Below are positions 1 to 10,195 of a stretch of DNA of 64,000 nucleotides, piece by piece; positions within the stretch are counted from its first letter, which is position 1, and the number at the start of each line of letters is the position of its first letter. The notes under the pieces are model-generated. The model saw nothing but the letters and a program-made list of their open reading frames with translations, had not been told where the DNA came from and made no database searches. The position numbers and the translations under genes are program-made. The DNA lies in NCBI GenBank assembly GCA_015178975.1, contig WHVD01000188.1:62001-126000 (forward strand). Direction: 5' to 3'. The DNA is from Hysterangium stoloniferum. Taxonomy: Eukaryota; Basidiomycota; Agaricomycetes; Hysterangiales; Hysterangiaceae.

Positions 1-1013
1 GTAAATTGCCTCAGACGCCGCTGTGCTTTCAGGGACCTCAAAGATAAGGGTGCTGTCACAACTCAGTATCAAACGAGGTAGGTGTTGCTGCAGGCACCAC
101 TGACACCGCACGAGAAGAAACCTGGGATGACTGGCATCACATGAGGAGGCGACAGACCATACTCCACCAGCGGCAGGTGAGAGGTAGTACAACAGTACAG
201 GGAGACTGCATTTATGAACCTACATCGATTTACCAGTCAGATGCCGCCAAAGTGAAATAGTAAAAGAAATAGAAAGGGAGACAGGACGCACTCCATTCGA
301 GGCGGCACTTCCCATGAACGCAACAGCTACATATTCTTCCTTTTTCGGATGGATCCGCACTGGATATTGAAAACCATGCCCTGAAACACCTTCATCACAT
401 GCACATAACACCACACGCGGGACCCTGCTCATAATCACCACCTGGTCAACTACGCCATTGTGAATACACATCAAGCATACTCTTCATCGTTGCAACAGTG
501 CACATGAGATTGATGGACCTGCGGCTGCCAGATTCAGACGGCGTGCAGAAGGCTGTTTAGAAGCTTGCACATGCAACGGTCGCGATCGCGCTTAGCGGGT
601 GTTCTTGATTTTGGTTCTGCAGGATAGTGACAATAACCTGTACAGAAAGGCTCAGACTAACTATCCTGAGCATTTACTGTCTCTATAGTGCTCTGAGAGT
701 ATTTGAAACCGGGCGATGTTCTCTGAATACTCCAATGCCGCTGGAGCCACCCCGAGGCTCCAGAGCACATACTCATTTTACTGATGAGGAAGTAGAAGAG
801 GATTTTGGGCCTTGCAGTGGATGAGAAGTGCACCTCCACTCCATGTACATAATCATTTTGAGTGTTTGGCTGTAGAAGATAATACTCCTTTACAACAGCC
901 CCCCCCTCATAATGGTGCCAGCCATACTTAACCCAACTTCCTAACTCTCAGCCAAGAAAACCTCGATCAGAAAACCTCATTGGGAGCAAAGATTACTAAT
1001 CCAATTTATTATC
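1..1013. other. No recognised gene
   Basis: No family is recognised here. A minus-strand open frame at 220-474 (84 codons) has plausible amino-acid composition and the stretch is richer in CpG than most repeats in the window, so it could be the decayed edge of a host gene, but no motif supports this. From about 840 the sequence becomes CpG-poor and runs into the Ty3 fragment that follows. Confidence 0.3.
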
Positions 1014-1893
1014 ACAGCCACTCTGAGCCCCCACTCCCTATCTCTCAAAGTGGAGATCCAAACTACTAATACTGCCAAAGTCTTTGGAGTGTCTGCCCTT
1101 CTAGATTCTGGAGCAACTGTATCATTCATCGATTCTGGAAAGGAGAACCAACTCACCACTCTGAAGCTTCTCCCCCCTATCCCAGTGCACAATGGAGATA
1201 GAACCTTGAATGAGGAAAGATCCATCACTGAGCTGGTTGACCTGATTCTGCACTACAAGGATCATTGTCAGCACACTCTAATGGCTGTGACTAGTCTGGG
1301 TCACCAAAAGCTAATCCTGGGATATACCTTGCTGAAGGAACACAACCTAGAGATTGATTGGCCAACCAAAGAGGTCAAACTTAGCCATTTCCCAGAAAAA
1401 TGTTACACCTGCCAACAAGAGGTGAAGAGGGAGACATAGGGACACAAAAGAGGGACTCACAGGGCCTGACTTTGCAGGCAAGGGCCTTGACCACTCCTTG
1501 TAGAAGAGCTGTAAGATATAGAGGACTCTGAGAGTCAAGAAGAATCCATGGAGCATCAACCAGAGACCAAGGATTCTCAACTGACCACACCCTTGTACAC
1601 ACCAGGAGATCAAATCTTGTCTGTTATTCCCCCCTCAATAGAAACCATTGCAGCCAGCTCCACCACAGCATCTGGCAGAAGCTGCCCACCACAATTGCAG
1701 GACAGAGACCAAAGTCCCAGAGGACCTACAGGAATTCCATGATGTCTTCTCAAAGGAGTCCTTTGACACTCCCATAACATAAGATTTGGGACCATGCCAT
1801 TGAGCTGGAGCCTGGTGCTAAAACCACCAACTATAAGATCTACCCCTTGTCCCCATCTGAACAGGTGCAGCTAGACAAGTTCCTCAAGGTCTA
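1014..1893 (+). pseudogene. Ty3/gypsy protease to RT-linker fragment
   Basis: Remnant of a retrotransposon pol. The open part (1050-1439) carries a retropepsin active site, ALLDSGATVSFID, followed by a typical protease C-terminus with LILGYTLLKEHNLEIDW. After a stop at 1439 the reading frame is broken, but EFHDVFSKESF (about 1731) and YKIYPLSPSEQVQLDKFL (about 1831-1884) are the usual protease-RT linker and start of RT. It stops abruptly at 1893, where LTR sequence begins. The protease would mature Gag-Pol; this copy is dead. Its intact DSG triplet distinguishes it from the DSS found in the two other protease copies of the window, so it is a different Ty3 family. Confidence 0.8.
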
Positions 1894-1894
1894 G

Positions 1895-3141
1895 ATAGAG
1901 TAGAATAGGTGCTAGTGTTACTGGGGAAACTTAGTTGATTTTATGACTGGATTGTATGTACAAACATCAGCTAGATTATATGGACTGTGAAATGTATGCA
2001 ATACTAAATCTGGTAATAATGAAAGACTAAACAAGTAAACATAAATCGGGACGAGTAAACACCAAATTGGGTGTTACAGCACTTTGCATTATGTAAGGCA
2101 CATGCTAGATTTGTGTGGAAATATTGCTGAAAGTTGTGAACCTCATAGCTTGCTCAATAATTGACCAATTGTCTTGTACTTCATATATGTATTTTACTAC
2201 TATATATCTAGTATATTATGATGTTATAGCTCCAAAAATTGACCTACAGGATGTTTCCCAAAATTGCAGTCCATTTGAGCTTGCGAACCAACTCATGAGC
2301 CAACAAATGTGTCACTCCCAATGAGCTTGTAATATGTTGTTTAATATGTATCTAGGTAGTAAAAAATAACAGCGCCTGGCTTTTGCTGTCTAAATACCAG
2401 CTGAAAACCTGTATGAGGGTAGTTGTATGCATTTACTCGGCAACCTCACTCACATTAGCTCTGACCACAAAAGCCAGGTGCTGTCATTTTTTACTACCTA
2501 TATACATGTAAAACAACATATTACAAGCTCATTGGGAGTGACACACCTGTTGGCTCATGAATTGGTTCGCAAGCTCAAATGGACTGCAATTTTGGGAAAC
2601 ATGCTGTAGGTCAATTTTTGGAGTTATAACCTCATAATATACTAGATATATAGTATTAAAATACGTATATTAAGTTACAAGACAATTGGTCAATTATTGA
2701 GCAAGCTACGAGGTTTGCAACTTTCAGCAATATTTCCACACAAATCTAGCACATGCCTTACATAATGCAAAGTGCTGTAAGGATGGAACAGAACAGGGAC
2801 AGAGTCTGAAACATGACAGGTCATTTGACCATAATGGGAGTGGGGCTCAGTTAGAGAGCTGACAGGTTGCCCAGGTGGAGTCTGGTGACTGGTGCATGGA
2901 ATGGAGTTGGACATAGACAGGTTTTATATGCACAGGTCCCAGTGGGTTGTCTGGTTGTGAACTTCAACATGGTGGGGATAGAGTCGAGTGCATATAGGGT
3001 GGGGTCTGGAGCCCAGTGGGTTTTCTGGTTGGCTATAACCTGGTATAGAGAGTTGGGTGTATATAGGATGGGGTCTGGAGCCTGGCAGGTTTTCCAGTCC
3101 TAACAATGGCATTCAGAGCCTGGCAGGTTTTCCAGTCCTAA
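1895..3141 (-). repeat. LTR, family E-like, split by a foldback element
   Basis: Matches the LTRs at 15824, 21348 and 23802 (shared GACTGGATTGTATGTACA, AACACCAAATTGG and GACAGGTCATTTGACCATAA segments). The outer end near 1895 is truncated; the inner end is TAACA at 3141. The last ~33 bp are repeated (ends at 3106 and 3141), a small tandem duplication. Sense is taken as minus because just inside the inner end the minus strand has a purine run (AAAGGGAAGG) at the polypurine-tract position, as in the better preserved family E copy. A 701-bp palindromic element sits inside. Confidence 0.75.
2077..2777. mobile_element. Foldback/MITE with 314-bp inverted arms, TA target duplication
   Basis: Arms 2077-2390 and 2463-2777 are inverted copies (about 90% identical by eye) around a ~72-bp spacer. 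The ends are CAGCACTTTGCATTATG and its complement, flanked by TA on both sides (2075-2076 and 2778-2779). Removing the element and one TA restores the LTR consensus GTGTTA-GGATGG seen at 52350 and 16235. TA duplication and a CAG start fit a Tc1/mariner-mobilised element. There is no transposase; ORFs in the arms are short and mirrored, so not genes. Confidence 0.88.
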
Positions 3142-3154
3142 CAGTACCTTCCCT
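3142..3154 (-). other. Polypurine tract of family E-like element
   Basis: On the minus strand AAAGGGAAGGTAC lies immediately before the LTR terminus TGTTAGGAC. This is the place where plus-strand DNA synthesis starts in LTR retrotransposons, and it fixes the element's sense as minus. The same position at 16610-16622 reads AAAGGGAGGGTAC. Confidence 0.65.
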
Positions 3155-3295
3155 TTAAGGCTGAAGTCCCATAGAGGCCCTAGAGCATGATAAAGTTTGT
3201 TGGTTACATGTATGTGTCAGAGAGTCATGTTGGTTACATGTATGTGTCCAAAAGGGTCAGGTGATCTGGAAGGTAAGGTTCAAATGCGATGAGCC

Positions 3296-3304
3296 TATAT
3301 AAAA
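3296..3304 (+). promoter_or_regulatory. TATA box of antisense accessory gene (copy 1)
   Basis: TATATAAAA lies 61 bp upstream of the ATG at 3357. The same TATA box with 59-bp spacing occurs in the copy at 16760. Surrounding sequence (GATGAGCCTATATAAAA) is conserved between the two. Confidence 0.6.
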
Positions 3305-3356
3305 TTGGAATTTTATCAAATTCTTTTTTTCTTTCAAACCACCATCATCTCTTGTT

Positions 3357-4136
3357 ATGGGTGCAAAACCAACACCTTGCAAACCAAACCACCACTTCTG
3401 GGCCCTCCATGGGCTCCCCATATTGAGCTCCACTCACTGCTGCCCAAATCTTGGCACAGCAGGAGGAGCAGTGTTGACAAAGGGAGGAAGTGCAGAAAAG
3501 GGCCAAAGAGCCCGAGGAGGGATTGGAGAGTGAGTACCAGGCAGTGCTGGCCACAGAGAAAGAGGCTGAGGAGCAGAAGAAAAAAGATAAGGAGGAGGCA
3601 GTGTGGGTTGCTGCAGAGTGTGCCAAAGCAGCCACAGAGAGGGCCATGATTGGTGTGGGGAAGGTAAGTTCCAATGATTTGCCTAATTGACTTTACTGAC
3701 TTTTGGTTTCTAGCACAAGGCAGTAGAAATGGAGTTGGAGTCCAATGGGGAGGCCAAGAGCCCTCAAAAGGTAAGTGGCAGGTCCACAGGAATGTCCAGG
3801 TACTGACCATGTCAACAGAAAACAAGAATATGGCTCCAGTCTGCTTGGAGGCAAGGAACGACCTGCAGTGCACTGGCTGCAATGACCACAATGTGGAGTG
3901 TTACTGGAAGTCTGGAGGGCCTGGGCTGTTGGCCATGTGCACACCTCAAAGTGAGGTGCTCACTGGTTCATGAACACATGGGGAGTTCCAGGAACTCTTG
4001 GCAGATTATGGAGGATTTGTGTGTACAGAGTCCAAGGGCAGGAGTTCCAAGGAGCCCGGGGACGAATCCAAGGTGGCCAAAGAGCTGGAAGAACTCCAAA
4101 AGGAGTTTAATGAAAATGGGTAGAAAGAATACCCCA
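3357..4136 (+). pseudogene. Antisense accessory gene of family E (copy 1), three exons, decayed
   Basis: Homologous to 16819-17766. Exon 1 (3357-3663) encodes a Glu/Lys/Ala-rich coiled-coil-like stretch (VLATEKEAEEQKKKDKEE). Exon 2 (3714-3770, 57 nt) is acidic. Exon 3 starts at 3819 and has a cysteine cluster (CTGCNDHNVECYW, then CAHLK in another frame). Both introns (3664-3713 and 3771-3818; GTAAGT to TAG/CAG) sit exactly where they do in the second copy. It runs opposite to the element's pol (IN fragment at 4345-4679, minus). Frameshifts and a stop make it inactive; the 3' end is cut by an LTR fragment at 4137. The cysteine pattern resembles uncharacterised Agaricomycete proteins with paired CxxC motifs; function unknown. 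Confidence 0.65.
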
Positions 4137-4344
4137 TGAATCGTACTTCAAAGTCGATTCTCTTTCATTCGTCTTAGCTTTCTATTCTACTTAAGATAGC
4201 TAATCCTGTCAACCGTATTGAACTAGATGGTCAATATGTGTTTGGTCTGTATTAGACTTAGATAGTCAATACATCGTCGTGTTGTACCTAAATGGTCAAT
4301 ATTCTTCGTATATAGAACGGTTAGAACTTCCACCACTCTTCACA
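4137..4344 (+). repeat. LTR 3' fragment, family F
   Basis: Matches the last ~170-200 bp of the LTR at 24533-25128, including AATATTCTTCGTATATAGAA and the CTTCACA terminus. The 5' part is missing. It separates the accessory gene copy from an integrase fragment, so it landed inside the older family E-like element. Confidence 0.75.
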
Positions 4345-4679
4345 CAATGTCTGATTGACATGCTCAGTTTGTTTGTCACCTTCTGGGTGATGTCCAGAAG
4401 TGAAGTGTAATTTCATGTCCAAGGATTTCCTGAGGGATCTAAAGAAGTGAGATACAAACTCTGATCCTCAATCGGAAGTTACATGGGACGGGACTCTGTG
4501 CTTGGAAAATACATGGATAATAAAGGTTCCACAAACTGCACAGACATGATGGTATCATGTGTAGGGATGAAAATACCTTGTTTTGAGAATCTGTCAACAA
4601 TGACCAGAATGGCAGAAAAGCCTTTGGAGTCTGGTAGGTGTTCAATGAAATCCATAGAGATGGAATTCCACAGGTGTTA
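4345..4679 (-). pseudogene. Ty3/gypsy integrase core fragment
   Basis: Parallel to 18737-19080 of the family E pol, with about 80% identity by eye. Read on the minus strand it covers the integrase core around the first and second catalytic Asp, ending near the DGQTE region. Stops and a truncation on both sides make it non-functional. Its orientation is opposite to the accessory gene just upstream, as in the complete element. Confidence 0.75.
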
Positions 4680-4789
4680 AACCCCTTTCCCTCTATTTCC
4701 ATTTCCTTATTAAGTTCCTCTTTCACATATGCCTTGATGGTATCACAGTCCATACTGTTAATGCCTTCAGAGACAGGATATCTGGACTC

Positions 4790-5093
4790 CCATAAATGCC
4801 TTCCACCTTGAAAGGCTGGTTTGACTAGGCCACAAAGTTGGATAGGCAATGGAGCCAAAGAGATGCTAGTAAGAGAAATTCTGAGCTGCTCTCCAAGCCT
4901 AAAAAGCTAGCCCCACCTCAGCAGAATAACTATCCTAATCCAATCCCTCCTGTCAAGGAGCCCAAAACATCAAACAATCTGAGGTTGTAGCCATGGAGGT
5001 TGAGTCAGGTTGGAAGTCTGTTAAACCAATTGTTTGTTTCAAGTGTAGGAAACCTGGGCACAAGGCCAATCAGTGTAGGTCAAATATGGACAG
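4790..5093 (+). pseudogene. Ty3 gag C-terminal half with CCHC knuckle (inverted)
   Basis: Contains KLDRQWSQRDASKRN and SKPKKLAPPQQN, typical of the basic region before the zinc knuckle, then CFKCRKPGHKANQC (5036-5077), a CX2CX4HX4C knuckle that binds retrotransposon RNA. The frame changes at least twice. It abuts, in opposite orientation, the N-terminal half of what looks like the same gag (5085-5647), so an inversion has cut one gene in two. Confidence 0.7.
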
Positions 5094-5647
5094 AGTTGCG
5101 GCCCTGCTCAAACTTTTCAATGAGAGCAGCATTATTATATAAAGAATCCTCCTTTAATTGCCTAAGCTTGGCAATATACTCCTCAGCACTCTGTGAACAC
5201 TGTTTGAGTTGGTTTAACTTAAGTCTGGCTGTGCTGGCAGGATTAGGATTTCCAAATGTCTGCTTTAACTCTTTTTAGGAACTCATCTCAAGTAGAGTCA
5301 ATAGTCCCTCTAGTGGAATACTCCTTTACCTTGAGTTTGGCCCAAGGTTCAGCAGTTCCTCCTTTCATGTAAGATAGGGCAAAGATGGTCTTTTCAGCAT
5401 CAGCATGGATTCTCTTTCCATGAAAGTAGAGGGAGAGTTGAGTGAGCCAAGTGTCTGTCCTCTGCTGTGAACCATCAAAGGAGTCTGGAGTGGCTACTTT
5501 GAAAGTTTTGGCTGCTGAGCTGTGTGATGATAAGAGACTCTCCAGAAGATGCTGGATCTGAGCAACCTTCTGCTATAGTTCTTCAATGGAAGGAGTAGGG
5601 GGTATGGAGGTGATAGGAGTGGATAGGGTAGGAGTATGGTTACCCAT
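5085..5647 (-). pseudogene. Ty3 gag N-terminal half
   Basis: Starts MGNHTPTLSTPITSIPPTPS (ATG at 5645-5647) and runs through a capsid-like region with DSFDGSQQRTDTWLTQLSLY, MKGGTAEPWAKLK and FGNPNPASTARLKLNQLKQ, the usual features of fungal Ty3 Gag. Two in-frame stops are present. It ends at 5085, where the inverted C-terminal half begins. The start lies about 260 bp inside an LTR (5910-6340) of the same orientation, so this is the 5' end of a family G element. Confidence 0.75.
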
Positions 5648-5909
5648 GGCATCTGTAAAAAAAAGGGGGTTGGTCCAATAGAGTACTACCTGGATATTTT
5701 CTGGAGAACTAATAGCTGCCTTGTAGAGTAGAAGGATTACCCCCAACACTTGGTGTTCCTATCCACTAAGGTCACACACACTATAAGGGAGATTTGTTGA
5801 CATTACACAGGTCTGAGAGGTTGCTAGGATGGAGGAAAGGGGAATTGGATGTGAGGAGGTTATTGAGAGAGAGAGAGATGACAGAGTTGTTAAGAGGGTT
5901 TCAATCTTC
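5648..5909 (-). other. Leader between family G LTR and gag
   Basis: Untranslated leader of the family G element on the minus strand. It includes a purine-rich GAGAGAGAGAG run near 5868 (plus strand). No coding sequence is seen. Confidence 0.5.
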
Positions 5910-6340
5910 TGTTAGGGCAACACTAACAAGACTACCAAAACACAAAGAGGAAAGAAAAAATAAGACAAGGATAAGGAGTAAAGGAAGAGAGGTTTTAATG
6001 ACTTGAGAATATCACACTTGTGTCTAGTGGAAATCCTAAAAGATTGAAACTGGGATCTAGTTATGTACATCCTGAAGTATTTATACTAAAGAAAAAACTA
6101 AATAAAGTTTAATATCTTTACAAATGTGTATCACATGTTGTTCTACATGTGATTGCACCTGGATGTTCACATGACTGTATGCAGACATTTGTATGATGCA
6201 GATGCTTGTGTGACATTGCATGCAAACATTTGCATGACCACATGCATTGTTACACATGACACATGACAAAATAAACTAAAATAAACACAAATTTGCACAG
6301 TGATAAATAAAAAACAAGAAACATATTGAGAGCCCTGACA
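5910..6340 (-). repeat. LTR, family G (5' LTR)
   Basis: Minus-strand sequence runs TGTCAGGGCTCT...GCCCTAACA and matches the solo LTR at 31050-31362 (shared GTATAAATACTTCAGGATGT and GATTTCCACT segments). Being followed on the same strand by a leader and gag start identifies it as a 5' LTR. It contains GCATGTTACATGT-type short repeats in its U3 half that are absent from the 31-kb copy. Confidence 0.8.
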
Positions 6341-6400
6341 CTAGGCTTCTTTCTTCTTAGGAGGCATGATGACAATTCACAAGAGGAAGTTTGAATATAC

Positions 6401-6790
6401 TGTTAAGAACTGAGTTCACAGGGGACTCTGGGCACCTGAGGGTACCCTGAGGGCAGAATAGGACTTGGCTTGAGCTTGTGTGGCAGAATTGTCAGTGTCC
6501 TAATTTCAGATGGACAGGGACAATGTGCAGACCCAAGACAGGAAAAAGGGGTGATCAGGTTTTATAGTGAAAAAAGAGAAGACTGAGAGTTAAAGGAAGT
6601 AGGTCAGAAACACAGAATGAACCAGATTTACAGTTGTTATTCAAACTACTAAGGTATAACTACTTTACATCACAGTACTTATACCAATATGACAAATTGA
6701 GCAGACAAAGAAAGGGTGGACAAAAATGAGAAAAAAGAAATAGATAAATGAGTCTATTGTGAGGTACAAGGTCGGGTAGTACAATACCTT
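6401..6790 (-). repeat. Diverged LTR fragment with U5 box
   Basis: Begins TGTTAAGAACTGAG and about 50 bp later has GGACTTGGCTTGAGCTTG, a degenerate copy of the box found in families A-E. The distal end is not clear. The rest of 6341-7163 shows no gene apart from the promoter side of the kinase gene that follows. Confidence 0.45.
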
Positions 6791-7163
6791 ATAAATACAA
6801 AATTGCAGTAGACTGACCAACTGAGGCGCACGCCGATGTCAATCAAAGCGGAGACTTGAGTCCATGCGGGGCAGAAACACCTAAAATCATATTATTTTGA
6901 AGATCACGAAAACCAGGATATGGTATCGTTAGAATGAAACTTCGGCTGTTCTATGAAAAACCCCTTTGTCATTCCTTCGGTTTACCAATGTTGTTGTTTG
7001 TGCTCGCTGTGGAAGGTGTCACAGTGACATCGGCAAACACTTCTTACGCGACAAGCCAACCTGAGCGCAGCGGAGTTCACTTTGATTTGCTAATACTTGG
7101 CAACTAGTATCCGTACAGGAGCAATTATTCACCTCCCAGAGCTTGAACATCCACGTCCTGCCT

Positions 7164-8633
7164 ATGTCTTCAGAAAATCAGCCTCAATACCTTTGCACTT
7201 GGTTCATGACCCCAGAAGAAATACACGAGCAATACAATACTGGACCTATTGATTCGTCCGCCGCATGGGGTCATTTTGCCCCCCTTCTCAATTCTCGGGA
7301 GTACAACCTTCGCTTTATAGGTGATGATGCACGGTCACCTCAAGTGGATACTACAGCAGGGCTTGGAGACTCGTTTTCTCCCTCTCCCAATGGTCCGTTC
7401 GTCTATCATATACCGTCGGGCTTAGATGTCTTCCTGAAGGGCACCCCCCCCTACGGGCCATGGCGAAGCAGAGTATGTTTTATTGGCATACCCCACACTA
7501 ATCGCTCATTTTTCCTCAGAGACCTAGGATTGTTTTTGCGTACGACAATCTATTCCGCATCATTGTGATCAAGGCGATACCCACTTCTAAATCGTCCGAG
7601 CTCGAGATTTTATCCTTCCTCAATTCGCCTACGTTGCGTGTATTGCCTGGAAATCATACCATGCCTTTGATAGAATCTATCAACACAGACGAAGGCTGGT
7701 CCTTTGCTGTCATGCCAGGCTGGATGCTGACCTTGGAACGCCTCAAATGCTTGTGGCAAGTGGATGACTATTTTGCGATTATTATACAATCTTTAGAGGT
7801 AATCTTCTTGATCTTCATTTCCCTTTGCTGAAATGAACCTCTATAGGGACTCGGCTTCATGCATGAGAATGGGATCGCCCACCGTGTAAGTAGCCAAGAT
7901 CGGTTTGGAATTAGTTTTGCTGATTCAAAACTAGGATATCTCCCCAGGTAATATGGTTATCAATCACGACTTAACCCAGAGAGAATTGTCAGAGCCTATA
8001 CCATACCCATTTCTCTCAACGTGGGACTTCCGTTTAGCCTTCATTGATTTTGACTTTGCTTCTAAATTCACACCTGGGAGCGACACGAGCACATGGGTCG
8101 GTTGTGGCTTCCACGGAAACATAGGCTTTGCTGCCCCAGAAGTTGTCGATTCTCACGTCACCAGAGCAGAATATGCTGTCCTACCCACTGATGTTCGTTC
8201 CCTCATCATTACATTCCAGTAATTACTGAATGGCTCCACACTCCTACATCCAGATATATTCTCTCGGAAAAGTTTGGGATTTGTTAATCAAAAACGAACG
8301 CAAGCTCTTTACAGCTATCCGGAGTCTTGTAGGTAGTCATATTATCCAGGAGTTCACTAATCCGGCTTTATTTACCAGCCCAAATACGCTCGTCCAACAT
8401 TTGCTAATGATGTTTTGGAGTATCATGTTCCTCAGCTTGAATCCCACCTTGAAGAGATGTTAGACGTGGATCCCACAAAACGACCGACGGCAAAAGAAGC
8501 ATTGCAGCGGTTCAAAGCCGCAAGAGATGCTCTTCCTTTGCATATCCGATTTTCTCCCCCCAATGGGTATGCTGCAGAGTACGGACCAAGTGGTAGAGTT
8601 TCAGAAGCGAAGATAGTATGTTCTTCCGATTAG
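7164..8633 (+). CDS. Divergent protein kinase-like gene, six exons
   Basis: Exons 7164-7472, 7520-7798, 7847-7885, 7935-8192, 8254-8328 and 8379-8633 join into one open frame of 404 codons with no stop; all five introns (47-61 bp, GT..AG) are phase 0. Kinase motifs in order: VIKAI (candidate ATP-anchoring Lys, about residue 120), HENGIAHRDISPGN (catalytic loop with HRD and Asn, across intron 3), IDFDFA (DFG replaced by DFD), GFAAPEVV (APE), TDIYSLGKVWDL (subdomain IX, across intron 4) and DPTKRPTAKEAL (subdomain XI). No glycine-rich loop is evident, as in the expanded Agaricomycete kinase families. I chose ATG 7164 because the frame is open from there; an upstream exon cannot be excluded. Probably a soluble signalling kinase or pseudokinase; substrate unknown. 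It is the clearest intact host gene here. Confidence 0.85.
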
Positions 8634-9894
8634 AATTTTATGCCAGCAATTTTGGTGACAGAGGCTCTTAGACATGTTTCAGCTAGCTACTCAATGTGAA
8701 CTAATTGTAATGAACTTTCTATTAAAATAATTCTGCCAGCCTCATACTGAAGAGAGTTGGGAAGGAAGGAGACAATGATCACCTGAAAAGTTTCAAGAGT
8801 GAGCATTTAAATTCGATATGCTCGTGTTAGATTTAGATATCCTATATGAACAATGGCGCCTCCTCCGCATTTCCACCCTAAATTTGAGTGTCTACTGTGG
8901 AAATATGATACATTCATTGCACATGACGGACCCCTATCACATGACCTGACATACCTGCCGAGGGAACTCCGGTGGACAACGACTGGATGTCGTAGGTTCA
9001 TTAGTTAAGTTGTTTACCTTTTGTCGAGGTCGAACAAAGAAGATTGGAGGTTTGAGGCAGCGACAGATATAGGGTGGGAACGCAGCAGACCCTCCCCCAA
9101 TCTCGAAAATCAATTGTAGGCAGAAGAGATCCTCGACAGCGGTAATTACTAAATCGTCTCCACCCTAATTGTCAAGCTTATCTGGTCATTAAGTGATAAT
9201 ATAAGCTATGGCATTCATGTCTTGCCACCACTACCAGCTGGCGTGTTGAGGCATGGACTACACTTTTTGTCATTAGGATGCCCACTATTGTGGGGCACTT
9301 GTATTCAACAAGAATGATCTCCTCATGAGAAGTACCTGACATAGAGTACATGTATCATTACCTGAGGCCCTGATTGAAGAATAATCACTTAAAGTGAGAA
9401 AAGATGCTTATGCAAGTTGTTCAATTATAGATAAGTCGACTCAAATACCATCATCTCTCACTTTCACTATGCACTCCTCAGAAGACTTAGAGGTATCCCA
9501 GGGTTTAACCTCCTTCATTTTGATGCACTGATTATCTTGGAGGACTTCCTGACAGACACGAGAGATGTGCTAGCAAAGCACTTTCAAAAGAAACCAATTC
9601 CAATTGTATCTCCATTCAATCAACCCCAAACCTAACCAGCACTAAACATCAGTGGAACAGAGGAGACTGGCTGTGATGGAGGCCAAATCTTTCCAGTTTC
9701 ATAAACCCCTTAAAACAGAGTGTTGTTTAGGACACAGTTGATCATTCTGATTAGAATGGGAGAGGCTGAAGCCAGTTGGGTCTAATCTGTTAGAAGGAAT
9801 AGAAGGACAAGTAATGGGATGTGAATTTCACAGTGAGGCTGAAACTTATTGTCTACATAGTTATCAGTTCCAACTCATTTGAGATCCCATTGTA
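8634..9894. other. Intergenic, no gene recognised
   Basis: Downstream of the kinase gene there are only short unsupported ORFs. Up to about 9200 CpG is common; beyond that it is rare, suggesting the right half is old repeat sequence. No terminal repeats or protein motifs are recognised. Confidence 0.4.
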
Positions 9895-10195
9895 CAGTGG
9901 CTCAAAAAACTGTCCCAATGATTTCTCATTTTTGAAAGGTTGGGTTGGCATGGATTACTGACATAAGCAGAAAATCTAAGTAAATTATCAAAGGTACTAT
10001 AGGATCATGGCTTGAAGGTAAGCCTTGGTTCATGTGATTTGAATCAAACATTGAATAATAAATAAAACAAAACAGCTACTCATTGGGACAGTTTTTTGAC
10101 CCTTTATTTTTTGACCTGTGTTCCTACTGTTATACACCAGTACAAGGCAGAGGAGGCTGTGGGAACAATAAAACATGTCACATGACTTTATTTTT
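9895..10195 (+). mobile_element. Tc1/mariner end fragment
   Basis: Starts CAGTGGCTCAAAAAACTG after a TA and corresponds to the transposase-5' end of the element at 11688-13279, including the 220-bp terminal repeat with an inverted second motif (TTGGGACAGTTTTTTGACC at about 10085) and part of the 5' untranslated region (TTATACACCAGTACAAGG). It is truncated near 10195 by the LINE tail. Confidence 0.7.

Noticed and set aside
9193-9640. Possible decayed copia or host exon
   Set aside because: No frame longer than a few tens of codons and no motif.
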